Position numbers and translations under genes: made by a program. Below are positions 52,451 through 61,342 of a stretch of 64,000 bases of DNA, piece by piece; positions within the stretch are counted from its first letter, which is position 1, and every line of letters begins with the position of its first letter. Location of the stretch: NCBI RefSeq assembly GCF_011602365.1, contig NZ_JAAONZ010000005.1, positions 124,001 to 188,000 of the forward strand, in the 5' to 3' direction. This stretch comes from Pseudomaricurvus hydrocarbonicus (GTDB taxonomy: Bacteria > Pseudomonadota > Gammaproteobacteria > Pseudomonadales > Cellvibrionaceae). The notes beneath the pieces are model-generated. The model was not told where the DNA came from. It ran no database searches and saw nothing but the letters and a program-made list of their open reading frames with translations.

Positions 52451-54769
52451 TTAAAAGATGTAACTGACATCCAGGCCCCACGTGCGAGGTCTGCCGATGT
52501 TACGATACTGGTCCTGTAAGAAAACCACCTGATCGGCAATGCGGCGGTCATAATAGGTAAATTCATCAAACAGGTTGTCGACGTAAAGCGAGACATCCCA
52601 TTTCGAATCTGCCGATTGATAGCCCATCCGCACGTTGCTCAACTCCATGGCTTTCACATAGGGCGCTTGCGGGTTTACATCCGTGCGCATTTCATCCTGA
52701 TACGAGTAACTGTAAGTGAAATAGGCGGCACTGCCATTGTTGAGGGGCTGCGTGTAGGTGGCGATCAACGATGACGTCCAGGTCGGGGCCCGAGGGGTGG
52801 TTTCACCGACCAACTCCGGAGAACTGTCATTTTCCTTAATGTTCGTATCCAGGTACCCCAGGTTGACGCTGATGTCCAGGTTATCCGTGGGCAGGAAGCG
52901 AACCTCGGCTTCAAGGCCTTTACCTTCCACTTCGCCCACATTCTCGACAATCAGGGCCGCACCGTCCTGAACCAATTGCTGTTGATCTTTGAACACATAA
53001 TAGAAAGCGGCGGCATTAAACTGTACGCGTTGATTCAGCCAGTAGGACTTTATCCCCAGCTCGTAGCTGTCGCTGGTTTCCGGGTCAACGGCTTTGGGCA
53101 CGCCGCCATAGGCGGTTATATCCTCACCCACAAATGTCGGGAAGGTGACACCGTCGGCAAAGGCGTAAGAAAACGTATCAATACCCCCCGACTTGTAACC
53201 CTGGGCATAGGACGCATAAAAGCTGATGTCTTCATTAAATTGATAGTTCAGGGCGGCCCTTACCGTACTATCCGCCCAGTCATCTTTATTGGTCACCGGC
53301 GCGGAGGTGTAGCCAATGTTATTGGCGCTCCAGACCAAACCCTGATTGCCGGGCAGGGTGTGTGGGTCGGGGACGAAATTGGTCAGTTCTTTTTCATCAA
53401 AGGTGTAGCGCGCCCCGAGCGTCAGGTCGAGTGATGCGGTCAGGGGGATGGTAACATCCACAAACGACGACCAGCCCCAGTAGTCACCTGCGGTTTGGCC
53501 CAGTTCTGATTGCAATATCGTCTGACCGAGCAGCGCGGGATCCCAGAAGGCATTGCCGGCCATCAGGGTATCGCTGGTGACCGCAAAGGTTTCGGCTTCT
53601 ACTTCGGAGTTATAGTAGTTGCCACCGAACAGCAGCACCCAGTTGTGCTCCGTGGTGTAAGTAAAGTGCACTTCCTGTTGAAAATATTCGCCATTGACGT
53701 TCTGTGAAAAAGGGCCTGAGGAGGTTAGGTCAGCCACATCGTTAGCGTCAAAATCTTCGGTATAACGACTGCTGACTTCGCGGTAACTGGTGAGCAATTT
53801 GATGTCCAGTTGATCGCTGGCGGCAATATTGATGTCGGCGATCCAGTCGTTAAAGCGGGTGGTAAAGAAAGGGCGCAGGCTGGCGGCGACATCGTAATCG
53901 TCATAGGCGCCCGCCAGACTTAGGTCCGCGGCGGGATCCAGAATAAAATCCGTGGCAGGGAAGCCGTAAATTGACTCATCCAGAATGTCGGAAGTGGTCT
54001 GGGATAGGTTGGGCATGTCGGCCCGTTCCTCGTAGACCGCAGTAAAAGTTGCATCCACCACGTCGCCCACGTAGCGCAAGGACAGGCGAGAAGATTCAAC
54101 CTGGGTCGACCCCAGATCCTCACCGTTGGCGATGTTGTGCAGATAGCCGTCGTTCTCATCGTATTTGCCGGCGGCGCGCAAAGACCATTGTTCGGTCAAC
54201 GGCAGATTGATCACGCCGGTGTAACTTTGATGACCGAGGTTACCCAGCCCCACATCCAGGCTGGCTTCAAACTGGTCACCGGGTTTATTGCGGCTGACAC
54301 TGATCGCACCGGCGATGGCGCTGCGACCAAACAAGGCGCCAACCGGACCTTTAATCACTTCTACCCGTTCCAGATCGTAGAATTCTCCGGCGGAGGTCCC
54401 CTCCTGATAGATGCCGTCCACAAACACACCCACGTGGTTTTCAAAACCGTAGCCGAATTGTTCCGAGCCTAAACCGCGGATGGCAATCCGTTCGGCGGTG
54501 GCGTAGTCAGGGGCAGAGACTAACCCCGGGGTGTAGAGAAAGATGTCGTTGGCATCGCCCATGTGCAGGTCTTTCAGGGTTTGCTCGGAAAAGGCCGAAA
54601 CGGACAAGGGGACGTCCTGCAGGGATTGCGCGCGTTTTTGCGCGGTCACAATGACTTCCTCAATCATGCCGGAATTCGAGGCCTGGACCAGTGACGTGGT
54701 GGAGCTGATGCAAGCGGCGACGGCCACTGCCAGCGTTTGTGGTAACAATCGGTTAGTGGATTTTCTCAT
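52451..54769 (-). CDS. TonB-dependent outer-membrane receptor (block 2)
   Basis: 772-residue outer-membrane importer. Signal peptide (about 30 residues, AVAVAACISSTTSLVQAS), TonB box EEVIVTAQKRAQSLQDVPLS, plug with RIAIRGLGSEQFGYGFENHV and ALFGRSAIAGAISVSRNKPG, and a barrel ending in TWGLDVSYIF. Same receptor type as the one at 22092-24446. ATG at 54769 follows AGAGGAGATTGCACCC. A TetR-type palindrome (54938-54954) lies 169-185 bp upstream, between this gene and the divergent TetR gene. Confidence 0.93.
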   Translation of the reverse strand: MRKSTNRLLPQTLAVAVAACISSTTSLVQASNSGMIEEVIVTAQKRAQSLQDVPLSVSAFSEQTLKDLHMGDANDIFLYTPGLVSAPDYATAERIAIRGLGSEQFGYGFENHVGVFVDGIYQEGTSAGEFYDLERVEVIKGPVGALFGRSAIAGAISVSRNKPGDQFEASLDVGLGNLGHQSYTGVINLPLTEQWSLRAAGKYDENDGYLHNIANGEDLGSTQVESSRLSLRYVGDVVDATFTAVYEERADMPNLSQTTSDILDESIYGFPATDFILDPAADLSLAGAYDDYDVAASLRPFFTTRFNDWIADINIAASDQLDIKLLTSYREVSSRYTEDFDANDVADLTSSGPFSQNVNGEYFQQEVHFTYTTEHNWVLLFGGNYYNSEVEAETFAVTSDTLMAGNAFWDPALLGQTILQSELGQTAGDYWGWSSFVDVTIPLTASLDLTLGARYTFDEKELTNFVPDPHTLPGNQGLVWSANNIGYTSAPVTNKDDWADSTVRAALNYQFNEDISFYASYAQGYKSGGIDTFSYAFADGVTFPTFVGEDITAYGGVPKAVDPETSDSYELGIKSYWLNQRVQFNAAAFYYVFKDQQQLVQDGAALIVENVGEVEGKGLEAEVRFLPTDNLDISVNLGYLDTNIKENDSSPELVGETTPRAPTWTSSLIATYTQPLNNGSAAYFTYSYSYQDEMRTDVNPQAPYVKAMELSNVRMGYQSADSKWDVSLYVDNLFDEFTYYDRRIADQVVFLQDQYRNIGRPRTWGLDVSYIF

Positions 54770-54838
54770 GGGTGCAATCTCCTCTTAATCTCTAATGGCG
54801 ATGTGTCAGGTGGTTAGCTTGTCTTCTGTGTTGTTGTT

Positions 54839-54864
54839 ATTGGCTGTAGTCATTGGCTGTTGTC
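54839..54864. repeat. 13-bp tandem duplication in receptor leader
   Basis: attggctgtagtc and attggctgttgtc (54839-54851, 54852-54864), followed by a partial third unit attgacgctg. Confidence 0.85.
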
Positions 54865-54937
54865 ATTGACGCTGCACTTACCGGGTCGCAGCAGCGCGAG
54901 TGGATGACTGCCCACTCCACATCAGTCAGAAAATTTA

Positions 54938-54954
54938 TGTATGTTACTCATACA
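54938..54954. promoter_or_regulatory. TetR-type operator palindrome
   Basis: TGTATG-TTACT-CATACA, a perfect 17-bp inverted repeat in the intergenic region between the divergent TonB receptor and TetR genes. Size and placement fit TetR-family operators. Confidence 0.65.
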
Positions 54955-55300
54955 AAGTGCTCGTAAAGGTACACAAAACAAGCCTTAGCCTTGAGCGCCA
55001 GCTCAACTTTGAGCTTTCCGTCTCAATGCGAGTAAAAGCTCGTGTACTCAGGGTAACGCAGCTGTATGGTGCGGTCAATAGTTGAATAATAATTCATGTT
55101 TGTAGCATCGGAGTGAAAGTTGGGGCCAGCCAACGGGCATAGAGAGGGGATTCTGATAAGATAGGCGCTGCTTATGAGAGTGTTTATTGCGATATTGTTG
55201 TTATTTAGTCGCTATTAGTTAGTAACCATTTAGTTGATATCTTGTCGCCATGTTGCCACGGGGTCGACAAAACGCCTTGGGGCAGCGTGCCTTGTAAAAG

Positions 55301-56014
55301 GTGTTGCACACCGCGTGTGGATGGTCGCGGCCTGTGGAGAGTAGCCAGTTGTCAGAGGGTAGCCAATTGTCAGAAAGTAGCCAAAAATCGCGAAAGGTGG
55401 TGGTGCGCAAAGCCCCCAGCCAGTCTCGTTCGAAGGAAAAAGTGCAGAACATATTGGCGGCCGCCAAGAGTTTGCTGGCTTCCGAGGGGCTGGAAAAACT
55501 GACCACCAATCGCATTGCCAAGTTGGCGGGTTTATCCATCGGGTCTCTGTACCAGTACTTTCCCAACAAGCAGGCGATCATCCACCAGCTCTACAGTGAC
55601 TGGTTGCAATCGGTGAGGGAATTGTTGCGCGAATACCAGGCCAGCGATCTAGAGGGCGAGACGCCAGTCAGCATCATGCAGACGATGATGGATCAGATTT
55701 ACCGTCCGCACGATCTGGATCCGGAGGAGAGCCGTTATGAGGCAGAATTGAACAAAGCCATGCACCTTTATCCTGAATTGCAGGCCATTGATCATCGGCA
55801 CGCCCGTCAAATCGCAGGCATTCTGGCGGATATCTTACGCAAAACCGGGGTGGTTGCCACAGACGATGTTCTGTTCCAGCTGGGGCTTTACAGTTATGAA
55901 CTCTATGGTTCTTATGAGGCCATGTTGCAGCATGAAGGCACATCGCCTGGCCTGATCTACGAATGGCAAAAACAGGGTCTCTTCAGCATCATCGAGTCCT
56001 ATACTAAGAAGTGA
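55301..56014 (+). CDS. TetR family transcriptional regulator
   Basis: Up to 237 residues. The TetR HTH is NILAAAKSLLASEGLEKLTT then NRIAKLAGLSIGSLYQYFPN with KQAIIHQL. The C-terminal ligand domain is ordinary in length. The first about 30 residues (VESSQLSEGSQLSES) come from an 18-bp tandem repeat and are probably not needed; GTG codons at 55397-55405, after GAAAGG, are alternative starts that would begin just before the HTH. Divergent from the TonB receptor and followed by the alcohol dehydrogenase gene. Confidence 0.88.
   Translation: MLHTACGWSRPVESSQLSEGSQLSESSQKSRKVVVRKAPSQSRSKEKVQNILAAAKSLLASEGLEKLTTNRIAKLAGLSIGSLYQYFPNKQAIIHQLYSDWLQSVRELLREYQASDLEGETPVSIMQTMMDQIYRPHDLDPEESRYEAELNKAMHLYPELQAIDHRHARQIAGILADILRKTGVVATDDVLFQLGLYSYELYGSYEAMLQHEGTSPGLIYEWQKQGLFSIIESYTKK
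55341..55394 (+). repeat. 18-bp tandem repeat at TetR N-terminus
   Basis: gtagcca recurs at 55341, 55359 and 55377 with ttgtcaga tails in the first two units. Raises doubt about the true start of the TetR gene. Confidence 0.88.
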
Positions 56015-56036
56015 TGGCTGAGACGTGATCAGCCAT

Positions 56037-56091
56037 TGTTGACACTCCAAAAGCAGGTGCTGTTGACACCCCAAAAGCAAGCACACATAAA
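56037..56091 (+). promoter_or_regulatory. Duplicated -35 element and promoter of alcohol dehydrogenase
   Basis: A 24-bp tandem duplication (56037-56060, 56061-56084, three mismatches) carries TTGACA in each unit (56039, 56063). The second TTGACA has CATAAA (56086-56091) after a 17-bp spacer, a reasonable sigma-70 promoter 31 bp before the ATG at 56122. Confidence 0.6.
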
Positions 56092-56121
56092 GTGAGTTAA
56101 ACCGTCAAACCGGAGTCAGTG

Positions 56122-57150
56122 ATGAAGGCCATGGCATTAACACAACTCGCCGATGTGGTTCCGGGTAGCCAACCCCTGCAATGGCTGGATTTTCCCAACC
56201 CGGTACCCGATCAATCCCAGGTGTTGATGAAAGTGGTGGCCTGTGGCGTTTGCCATACGGAGCTGGATGAAATCGAAGGCCGGTTACCACCGTCCCAGTT
56301 GCCTCGCATCCTGGGCCATCAGGCAGTCGGTGAGGTGATTGCGATCGGCGATAAGGTAACATCACTGCGCATTGGCGATCGAGTGGGGGTGGGGTGGATT
56401 GCGAAAGCCTGTGGCACTTGTGAGTATTGCCGCAGCGATCGGGAAAATCTTTGCCCGCAGTTTGAGGGCACCGGACTCGACATCCACGGCGGTTACGCCG
56501 AGCAGATGGTGATCGAGGCGGACTTTGCTCATCCCATGCCTGACAGCCTTTCCAGTATTCAGGCGGCACCGTTACTCTGCGCTGGCGCCATTGGTTACCG
56601 CGCCCTGCGCCTGGCCAATCTTCACAATGGCGCCGCCCTGGGACTGACCGGCTTTGGTGGTTCGGCGCATTTGGTGTTGCAGATGGCCCGCCACCTCTAT
56701 CCTGATTCTGCCATCCATGTCTTTGCCCGCGATGAAGACACCCGCCAGTTTGCCCGCTCCCTGGGTGCAGACTGGGTGGGTGATACTTCTGACACGTCGG
56801 CATCTCCACTCCACGCTATCATTGATACCACTCCCGCCTGGTTGCCCGTTGTGTCGGCGATGTCGCGGCTGGCCCCGGGTGGACGACTGGTGATTAACGC
56901 CATTCGCAAGGAGGTGGGTGATCAAAATGCCTGGCTGAAGCTGGACTACCCCCGCGATCTTTGGCAGGAAAAAGAAATCAAATCCGTGGCCAACGTGACG
57001 CGTCGTGATATTCGGGAATTTCTGGCGCTGGCGGCGGAAATCAACATCCAGCCAGAGGTCGAGTGTTTTGAGTTGCGGGATGCCAATCGGGCGCTGGTGG
57101 CGTTGAAGACACAACGGGTGCGTGGCAGTAAGGTATTGGTAATCGATTAA
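56122..57150 (+). CDS. Zinc-dependent alcohol dehydrogenase (MDR)
   Basis: 342-residue NAD(P)-dependent dehydrogenase. Catalytic zinc: VACGVCHTELDE and LGHQAVGEV; structural zinc cysteines: CGTCEYCRSDRENLC. The cofactor motif is degenerate: LGLTGFGGSAHLVLQMARHL (GFGGSAH in place of GxGxxG). Resembles the AdhA group acting on primary alcohols. Start: ATG at 56122 with CGGAG 6 bases upstream; GTG at 56119 is also in frame. Located downstream of TetR; a natural next step for alcohols made by CYP153, by inference. Confidence 0.9.
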   Translation: MKAMALTQLADVVPGSQPLQWLDFPNPVPDQSQVLMKVVACGVCHTELDEIEGRLPPSQLPRILGHQAVGEVIAIGDKVTSLRIGDRVGVGWIAKACGTCEYCRSDRENLCPQFEGTGLDIHGGYAEQMVIEADFAHPMPDSLSSIQAAPLLCAGAIGYRALRLANLHNGAALGLTGFGGSAHLVLQMARHLYPDSAIHVFARDEDTRQFARSLGADWVGDTSDTSASPLHAIIDTTPAWLPVVSAMSRLAPGGRLVINAIRKEVGDQNAWLKLDYPRDLWQEKEIKSVANVTRRDIREFLALAAEINIQPEVECFELRDANRALVALKTQRVRGSKVLVID

Positions 57151-57350
57151 AATCAACTCTACGAAAAGCGGCCTTGCCCTTTGCTAAAAGGGTTGTTGCC
57201 GGGATGAAACTGATGGCCATGCACATATTGAAGATCGTTTCGGCCACTAAGTCTTATCACCGCGGACGCCTTTCTGATTCAGATCAAAAACCCCTTAGTG
57301 GCCTTGGCTTATAGTGACGTCATTACATTAGCCAAATGACCGGGGAAACG

Positions 57351-57548
57351 ATGATGAAAACGAACGTAGGAACAATTGATCGTACAATCAGAGTAGTGGT
57401 TGGGCTGATTTTGCTGGCTTTGGTTGTCGTGGGCCCCAAAACCTTATGGGGGTTGATTGGTCTGGTACCCTTGCTGACGGGGTTGGTGGGTTTTTGCCCT
57501 CTCTATCGACTAATTGGCTTGAACACTTGCCCGCTTGATAAACCATGA
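57351..57548 (+). CDS. DUF2892 small membrane protein (YgaP-like)
   Basis: 65-residue protein with two hydrophobic helices: NVGTIDRTIRVVVGLILLAL and LIGLVPLLTGLVGFCPLYRL, ending GLNTCPL. The NVG.IDR..R...G start and GFCP..R..G.NTC end are diagnostic of DUF2892. Function unknown; the domain often accompanies rhodanese domains. ATG at 57351 follows GGGGAAACG. A short stem-loop (57548-57563) follows. Confidence 0.88.
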   Translation: MMKTNVGTIDRTIRVVVGLILLALVVVGPKTLWGLIGLVPLLTGLVGFCPLYRLIGLNTCPLDKP

Positions 57549-57657
57549 GCCCTATAGAGGGCTTCAAATTCGTGAGAGACTTCCCGGAGTATTTAAAGTA
57601 AAACCGCCGACCACTGTGATAATCTACGCTTAACTTAACGAAGTTAACCGGTTATCT

Positions 57658-58656
57658 ATGAGTGTTTACCCTGCCTTGGCCCTATCAGTGGCTTCTTTTT
57701 TTCGTTGTGCTGCCATTTTATTGATGTCGATTGGAGGGGCGTGGTTTCCGGTAGTCGGATCGGTTCACGCCATGAGCTATCCTTTGCCCACTGGAAATGA
57801 TGGCTTGATCGGTACAATCGAGACCGTCGCTGCTCGCTACGAAGACACGCTGCTCGATATTGCTGTTCACTATGGGATCGGGCAGGAAGAAATTGTATGG
57901 GCCAACCCCCATGTGGATCGCTGGTTACCTGGTGAAGGAACGCCCGTGATTATCCCTTCGAGTTTTATCTTGCCTCGGACGCCCTTGAAGGGGCTGGTAT
58001 TGAACCTGCCCGAAATGCGCTTGTATTTTTATCCCAAGGCCGGGCAGGGGAAAACGCCAGTGGTAGAGACTTACCCGGTCAGTATCGGCCGGCAGGACTG
58101 GGATACGCCTCAAGGCACTACCCGAATTATTAGCAAGGTCAAAAATCCGGCCTGGTATCCCCCCGACTCGATACGTCTGGAGCATGAGCAAAGAGGCGAG
58201 TCGCTGCCGAGGGTGGTGCCGCCGGGACCGGACAATCCACTGGGTAACTATGCGTTGAAACTGGAGATTCCCGGCTACCTCATTCATGGCACCAATAAAA
58301 CCTTTGGCATTGGCTTGCAGGCTTCACACGGTTGCATTCGCCTGTCACCGGGAGATATTGAACAGTTGTTTCCGCAAGTGGCTTCCGGAACCGCGGTGCG
58401 TATTGTGAATCAACCGGCCAAGGCCGGGTGGTTGGGGGATACCTTGTATCTTGAGGTGCACCCTTTACTGGAAAATTTACAACACGGCGAGGATCAGGCC
58501 AAAGAGCTGGTTGACGCCGTACACAACGCCGTGTCGCAAGCACTGAGGGATCGCGAAGTGCAGCGAGACCGCCGGGTTAACCTGAATACCGTGGCCCTTG
58601 AGGCCGCTATCCGATCTGCCAGCGGACTGCCTGTGGCGATTGCCACACTGCAGTGA
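57658..58656 (+). CDS. L,D-transpeptidase with LysM-like domain (ErfK/YbiS type)
   Basis: 332-residue periplasmic enzyme that forms 3-3 peptidoglycan crosslinks or anchors a lipoprotein to meso-diaminopimelate. A hydrophobic N-terminal signal is followed by a LysM-like segment (about 55-100, ARYEDTLLDIAVHYGIGQEE) and a YkuD catalytic domain with H210 and QASHGCIRLS (nucleophile C226). The arrangement matches E. coli ErfK/YcfS/YbiS/YnhG. A small Lpp-like lipoprotein gene (58732-59004) is its convergent neighbour. Confidence 0.92.
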   Translation: MSVYPALALSVASFFRCAAILLMSIGGAWFPVVGSVHAMSYPLPTGNDGLIGTIETVAARYEDTLLDIAVHYGIGQEEIVWANPHVDRWLPGEGTPVIIPSSFILPRTPLKGLVLNLPEMRLYFYPKAGQGKTPVVETYPVSIGRQDWDTPQGTTRIISKVKNPAWYPPDSIRLEHEQRGESLPRVVPPGPDNPLGNYALKLEIPGYLIHGTNKTFGIGLQASHGCIRLSPGDIEQLFPQVASGTAVRIVNQPAKAGWLGDTLYLEVHPLLENLQHGEDQAKELVDAVHNAVSQALRDREVQRDRRVNLNTVALEAAIRSASGLPVAIATLQ

Positions 58657-58679
58657 TCGAGCTAACGGGTCTGTTTGCG

Positions 58680-58716
58680 GTTGAGCTGTCTGGCGGCTAT
58701 GGCCGGACAGCTCAAC
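58680..58716. terminator. Bidirectional stem-loop between convergent genes
   Basis: GTTGAGCTGTC (58680-58690) pairs perfectly with GACAGCTCAAC (58706-58716), 11 bp. No long T-run on either side, but the convergent position suits a shared terminator. Confidence 0.65.
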
Positions 58717-58731
58717 TTAGGGTTGCATGCA

Positions 58732-59004
58732 TTATTTGTACATAGATTTTTTGTACATGCGATCAAGCTTTTCGTTTGTTTCCATGGCGGCATTACGCGC
58801 CTGCTCCGCAGCTTCGCGGGCAGCAGCGGCTTCGTTTCGGGCGGCAGCGGCATCACTGGCAGCTCGATTGGCCGTGTCCTGAGCGGTCCGAATGTCGGTT
58901 TTCATGGCATCGATCTCTGCCTTGGAGGTAGAGGCGCAACCGCTCATTCCGGTCAGTGCAGCCAAAAAAACGCCAACGACAGTGGTTTTCAATAAAGTGT
59001 TCAT
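58732..59004 (-). CDS. Small alanine-zipper lipoprotein (Lpp-like)
   Basis: 90-residue lipoprotein. Signal peptide with lipobox GMSGC, then a helical alanine/asparagine-rich repeat (DTANRAASDAAAARNEAAAA) and C-terminal KKSMYK, the lysine end that can be linked to peptidoglycan in Lpp/OprI-like proteins. The start at 59004 follows AAAGAGAGTCACTACC. It lies opposite an ErfK-type L,D-transpeptidase, the class that makes this linkage, which is suggestive. Confidence 0.85.
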   Translation of the reverse strand: MNTLLKTTVVGVFLAALTGMSGCASTSKAEIDAMKTDIRTAQDTANRAASDAAAARNEAAAAREAAEQARNAAMETNEKLDRMYKKSMYK

Positions 59005-59207
59005 GGTAGTGACTCTCTTTACGGAATTTATCAAGGGGTTGTTGGTTAAGTCAGGTTGTTCGCCGTCAGTATCCACTCTTATCCAAGTTGATATCAGTCA
59101 TCAGCCTCCGTGTTGCAGTCCTTCCCCCCTGCCTGGAACGGTATCCGTTCAAAAGCGATAGACCGGGGCAATCTGACTGCAGAAATGCTGATTTTGGCGA
59201 GTACCTC

Positions 59208-59243
59208 CTAGTGACCAGACTAAGACTAGTGACTAGAGCAAGC
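59208..59243. repeat. 18-bp tandem duplication
   Basis: ctagtgaccagactaaga and ctagtgactagagcaagc (59208-59225, 59226-59243). Intergenic, between the lipoprotein start and the 3' end of the second L,D-transpeptidase gene. Confidence 0.7.
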
Positions 59244-59329
59244 ATAGCAGGTCATAAAGGATTAGCAGGGCTTGGAAGGGCAAAAACCCCTTTTGGAGAG
59301 AACGGGGTGCCAAAAAACCGCATTTATTT

Positions 59330-59947
59330 TTAACGGATCGACACTGGGGTGCCGACTGTAATCAGACGAGCCAGTTGTTCTATCTGTTGATTGGTCAGAG
59401 CAATACAGCCATTGGTCCAATTAAACAGGCGATGAATCCGTGCATTCCCAGCCCCCACACCATGAATGCCAAAATAGCCGCCGAGCCCGGTAGACTGAGG
59501 AATTGGAAGATTCTGATGCCATGCGCTCTGAAGGGCCGCATACTCTTCCTGACTGATTCGTCCATCGGCGACTGCAGCATCGGCGTAGCTCATGGTGGGG
59601 TAGTCGAATCCAACAAACAGGTGAAAACGGTTACTGGGGCGGATGGCAGTGATGGTGAAATCCCCCAGAGGTGTTTTCTCGTCGCGGAGGCGTTTGTTGT
59701 GATGGTTGCCGGTGCCATTACTGCCTATGGCGATGTTCTGCACGTGATAAATCGCTTCACTGCCTTCCATGACACTCAGTGTCAGAAGACCGGTGTCCAC
59801 CAGCAGCCAGCGCCTGGGTGTGGCGGGCACTGCTTCACCGCTACCGACTTCGGCGGCGGTAGTCAGGGTCGAAACAGCAAAGACTGTCAATAACAAAACG
59901 AAGGTTCGGACAGCGAACCAACCGGCAGGGCAGTGAAAATAAATCAT
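59330..59947 (-). CDS. L,D-transpeptidase (YkuD), short form
   Basis: 205 residues from the chosen start. N-terminal signal (FAVRTFVLLLTVFAVSTLTT), YkuD domain with TPLGDFTITAI, FGIHGVGAG and NWTNGCIALTN (nucleophile C181 in NGCIAL). No LysM. This is the YafK/ErfK-like minimal group. The open frame extends to 60025, but its first 26 residues are encoded by a degenerate tandem repeat (VKSYVVKTYAVVKTY), so ATG at 59947 is preferred; its ribosome-binding site is weak. Confidence 0.85.
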   Translation of the reverse strand: MIYFHCPAGWFAVRTFVLLLTVFAVSTLTTAAEVGSGEAVPATPRRWLLVDTGLLTLSVMEGSEAIYHVQNIAIGSNGTGNHHNKRLRDEKTPLGDFTITAIRPSNRFHLFVGFDYPTMSYADAAVADGRISQEEYAALQSAWHQNLPIPQSTGLGGYFGIHGVGAGNARIHRLFNWTNGCIALTNQQIEQLARLITVGTPVSIR

Positions 59948-59973
59948 ACTGTATTTAACCAGATTGGGCTTGG

Positions 59974-60125
59974 CCGCGTAGGTTTTAACCACCGCGTAGG
60001 TTTTAACCACATAGCTTTTAACCACATAGGGTTTTAATTACATGGTTTTTAACCACATAAGGTTTAACCCAGCAGCGCTTAACCAGACGGCGCTTAACCA
60101 GACGGCGCTTAACCCAGTAGCGTTA
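59974..60125. repeat. Degenerate tandem array of 15-19-bp units
   Basis: About eight imperfect units. The left ones are taggttttaaccacata-like (17-19 bp); the right ones are ggcgcttaaccagac-like (15 bp). A common ttaacc core links them. It lies upstream of, and partly inside, the long frame of the L,D-transpeptidase gene. Not a CRISPR: units have no unique spacers. Confidence 0.8.
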
Positions 60126-60253
60126 CCACATTGGCGCGAAATGCTCCAAGACGATGGCCTACTCGGGGTAGGCATCGCATAATACATCAATCAATAAAGT
60201 GCCGGGACAAAAAGCACGCAACTAACCTAGCGTTCGAGACAAACCAGGGATAC

Positions 60254-60868
60254 ATGATCAAACTGTTACGGCCGACCAAGGCTGAAATTAACGAGTTGCC
60301 ACCGTTCGAGGGTTTACCCTTGTCATCCATCACGTTGGTGGACAATGAGGCGGCGCTCAAGTTGGCGAGAAAGGCTTTGGTTAAAGCCGATTGTTTGGGG
60401 TTTGATACCGAAAGTAAACCGACCTTTCGCCCGGGAGAGCGATCTGATGGGCCACACCTGATCCAGCTGGCAACGGCCAACAGGGCGTTTTTATTTCCAG
60501 CCTCATACCCGGCGGGGGTCGAGCTGGTGCTGGAGATTCTGCAATCCCCGCTGGTCAAAAAGGTCGGCTTTGGTCTTTCCGGTGATCGCACGTTGTTCAG
60601 GAAAAAATATCGGGCAAATTTATCGCATCTGGTGGATCTCAGCGTTACCCTTAAAACCGCCGCCAAACTAAAGCAGCCCATAGGCGCCCAGGCTTCAGTG
60701 GCCATGCTGTTAGGCCAGAGACTGTCGAAGAAAGGGCAAACATCAAACTGGGGCGCACCAGTACTCAAAGAGTATCAACTGCAGTATGCGGCTAACGACG
60801 CTTACGCCGCCTACTGTGTAAATCAGGTCATGGAACAAAGGGCGGCCCAAGTCCAGCAGGGAAATTAA
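60254..60868 (+). CDS. 3'-5' exonuclease (RNase D-like, DEDDy)
   Basis: 204-residue single-domain nuclease. LGFDTESKP (D51, E53) is Exo I, SHLVDLSVTLK is consistent with Exo II region, and YAANDAYAAYCV gives Exo III with D-x3-Y, the DEDDy pattern. HRDC domains of full RNase D are absent. ATG at 60254 follows CCAGGGATAC; the longer frame from 60131 lacks family similarity. Likely acts on RNA or DNA 3' ends; substrate unknown. Confidence 0.87.
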   Translation: MIKLLRPTKAEINELPPFEGLPLSSITLVDNEAALKLARKALVKADCLGFDTESKPTFRPGERSDGPHLIQLATANRAFLFPASYPAGVELVLEILQSPLVKKVGFGLSGDRTLFRKKYRANLSHLVDLSVTLKTAAKLKQPIGAQASVAMLLGQRLSKKGQTSNWGAPVLKEYQLQYAANDAYAAYCVNQVMEQRAAQVQQGN

Positions 60869-61342
60869 CAAATCAGTGGTTAAGCTGGCGCAGGCTGGTC
60901 AACCGCAATAAAGGCCGATACTCCAGGTTCTGGCTATGCCATATAGTCTGATAACGCCGTGGCAGCAACGGTTGCAGCTAGCAGCTGCTGCCAGAGGGTG
61001 ATTGCAGGGTAAATGCAGTCATTCTGACAGTGTCTTCACCATGATTACCAATACTGCAGGTGTTTAGACGAAGGGTTGTCAGGCCGCTGGTGGGGTCCCG
61101 GTACCGCTGATGGCAACCTGTAGGGGGAGGGGTGTTGATTTGAGTGTCAGGATGATTCGCTCACAACCTATTCTTTTGGCGATCTTCTACACTTCATAGT
61201 AAGGACTTACGTTAGTAAGGGCTACACGCGCTTCATAAAAGAAAATTTCGCAGATTGTGGTGAGTGTTTGCTTGCGAAAATGAAACTGACGACAAAGCGG
61301 CTGGCATAAGGGCTGAGTTAACCTACCGAGGAGAAAGCAGTC
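60869..61342. other. Intergenic region, no gene
   Basis: About 470 bases. A 7-bp stem (ggcagca/tgctgcc, 60961-60992) with inner gcagctagcagc pairing could terminate the exonuclease transcript, though no T-run follows. Nothing else was recognised. Confidence 0.45.

Noticed and set aside
59974-60125. Possible CRISPR array
   Set aside because: Units are 15-19 bp, contiguous and degenerate with no unique spacers; no cas genes are in the window.
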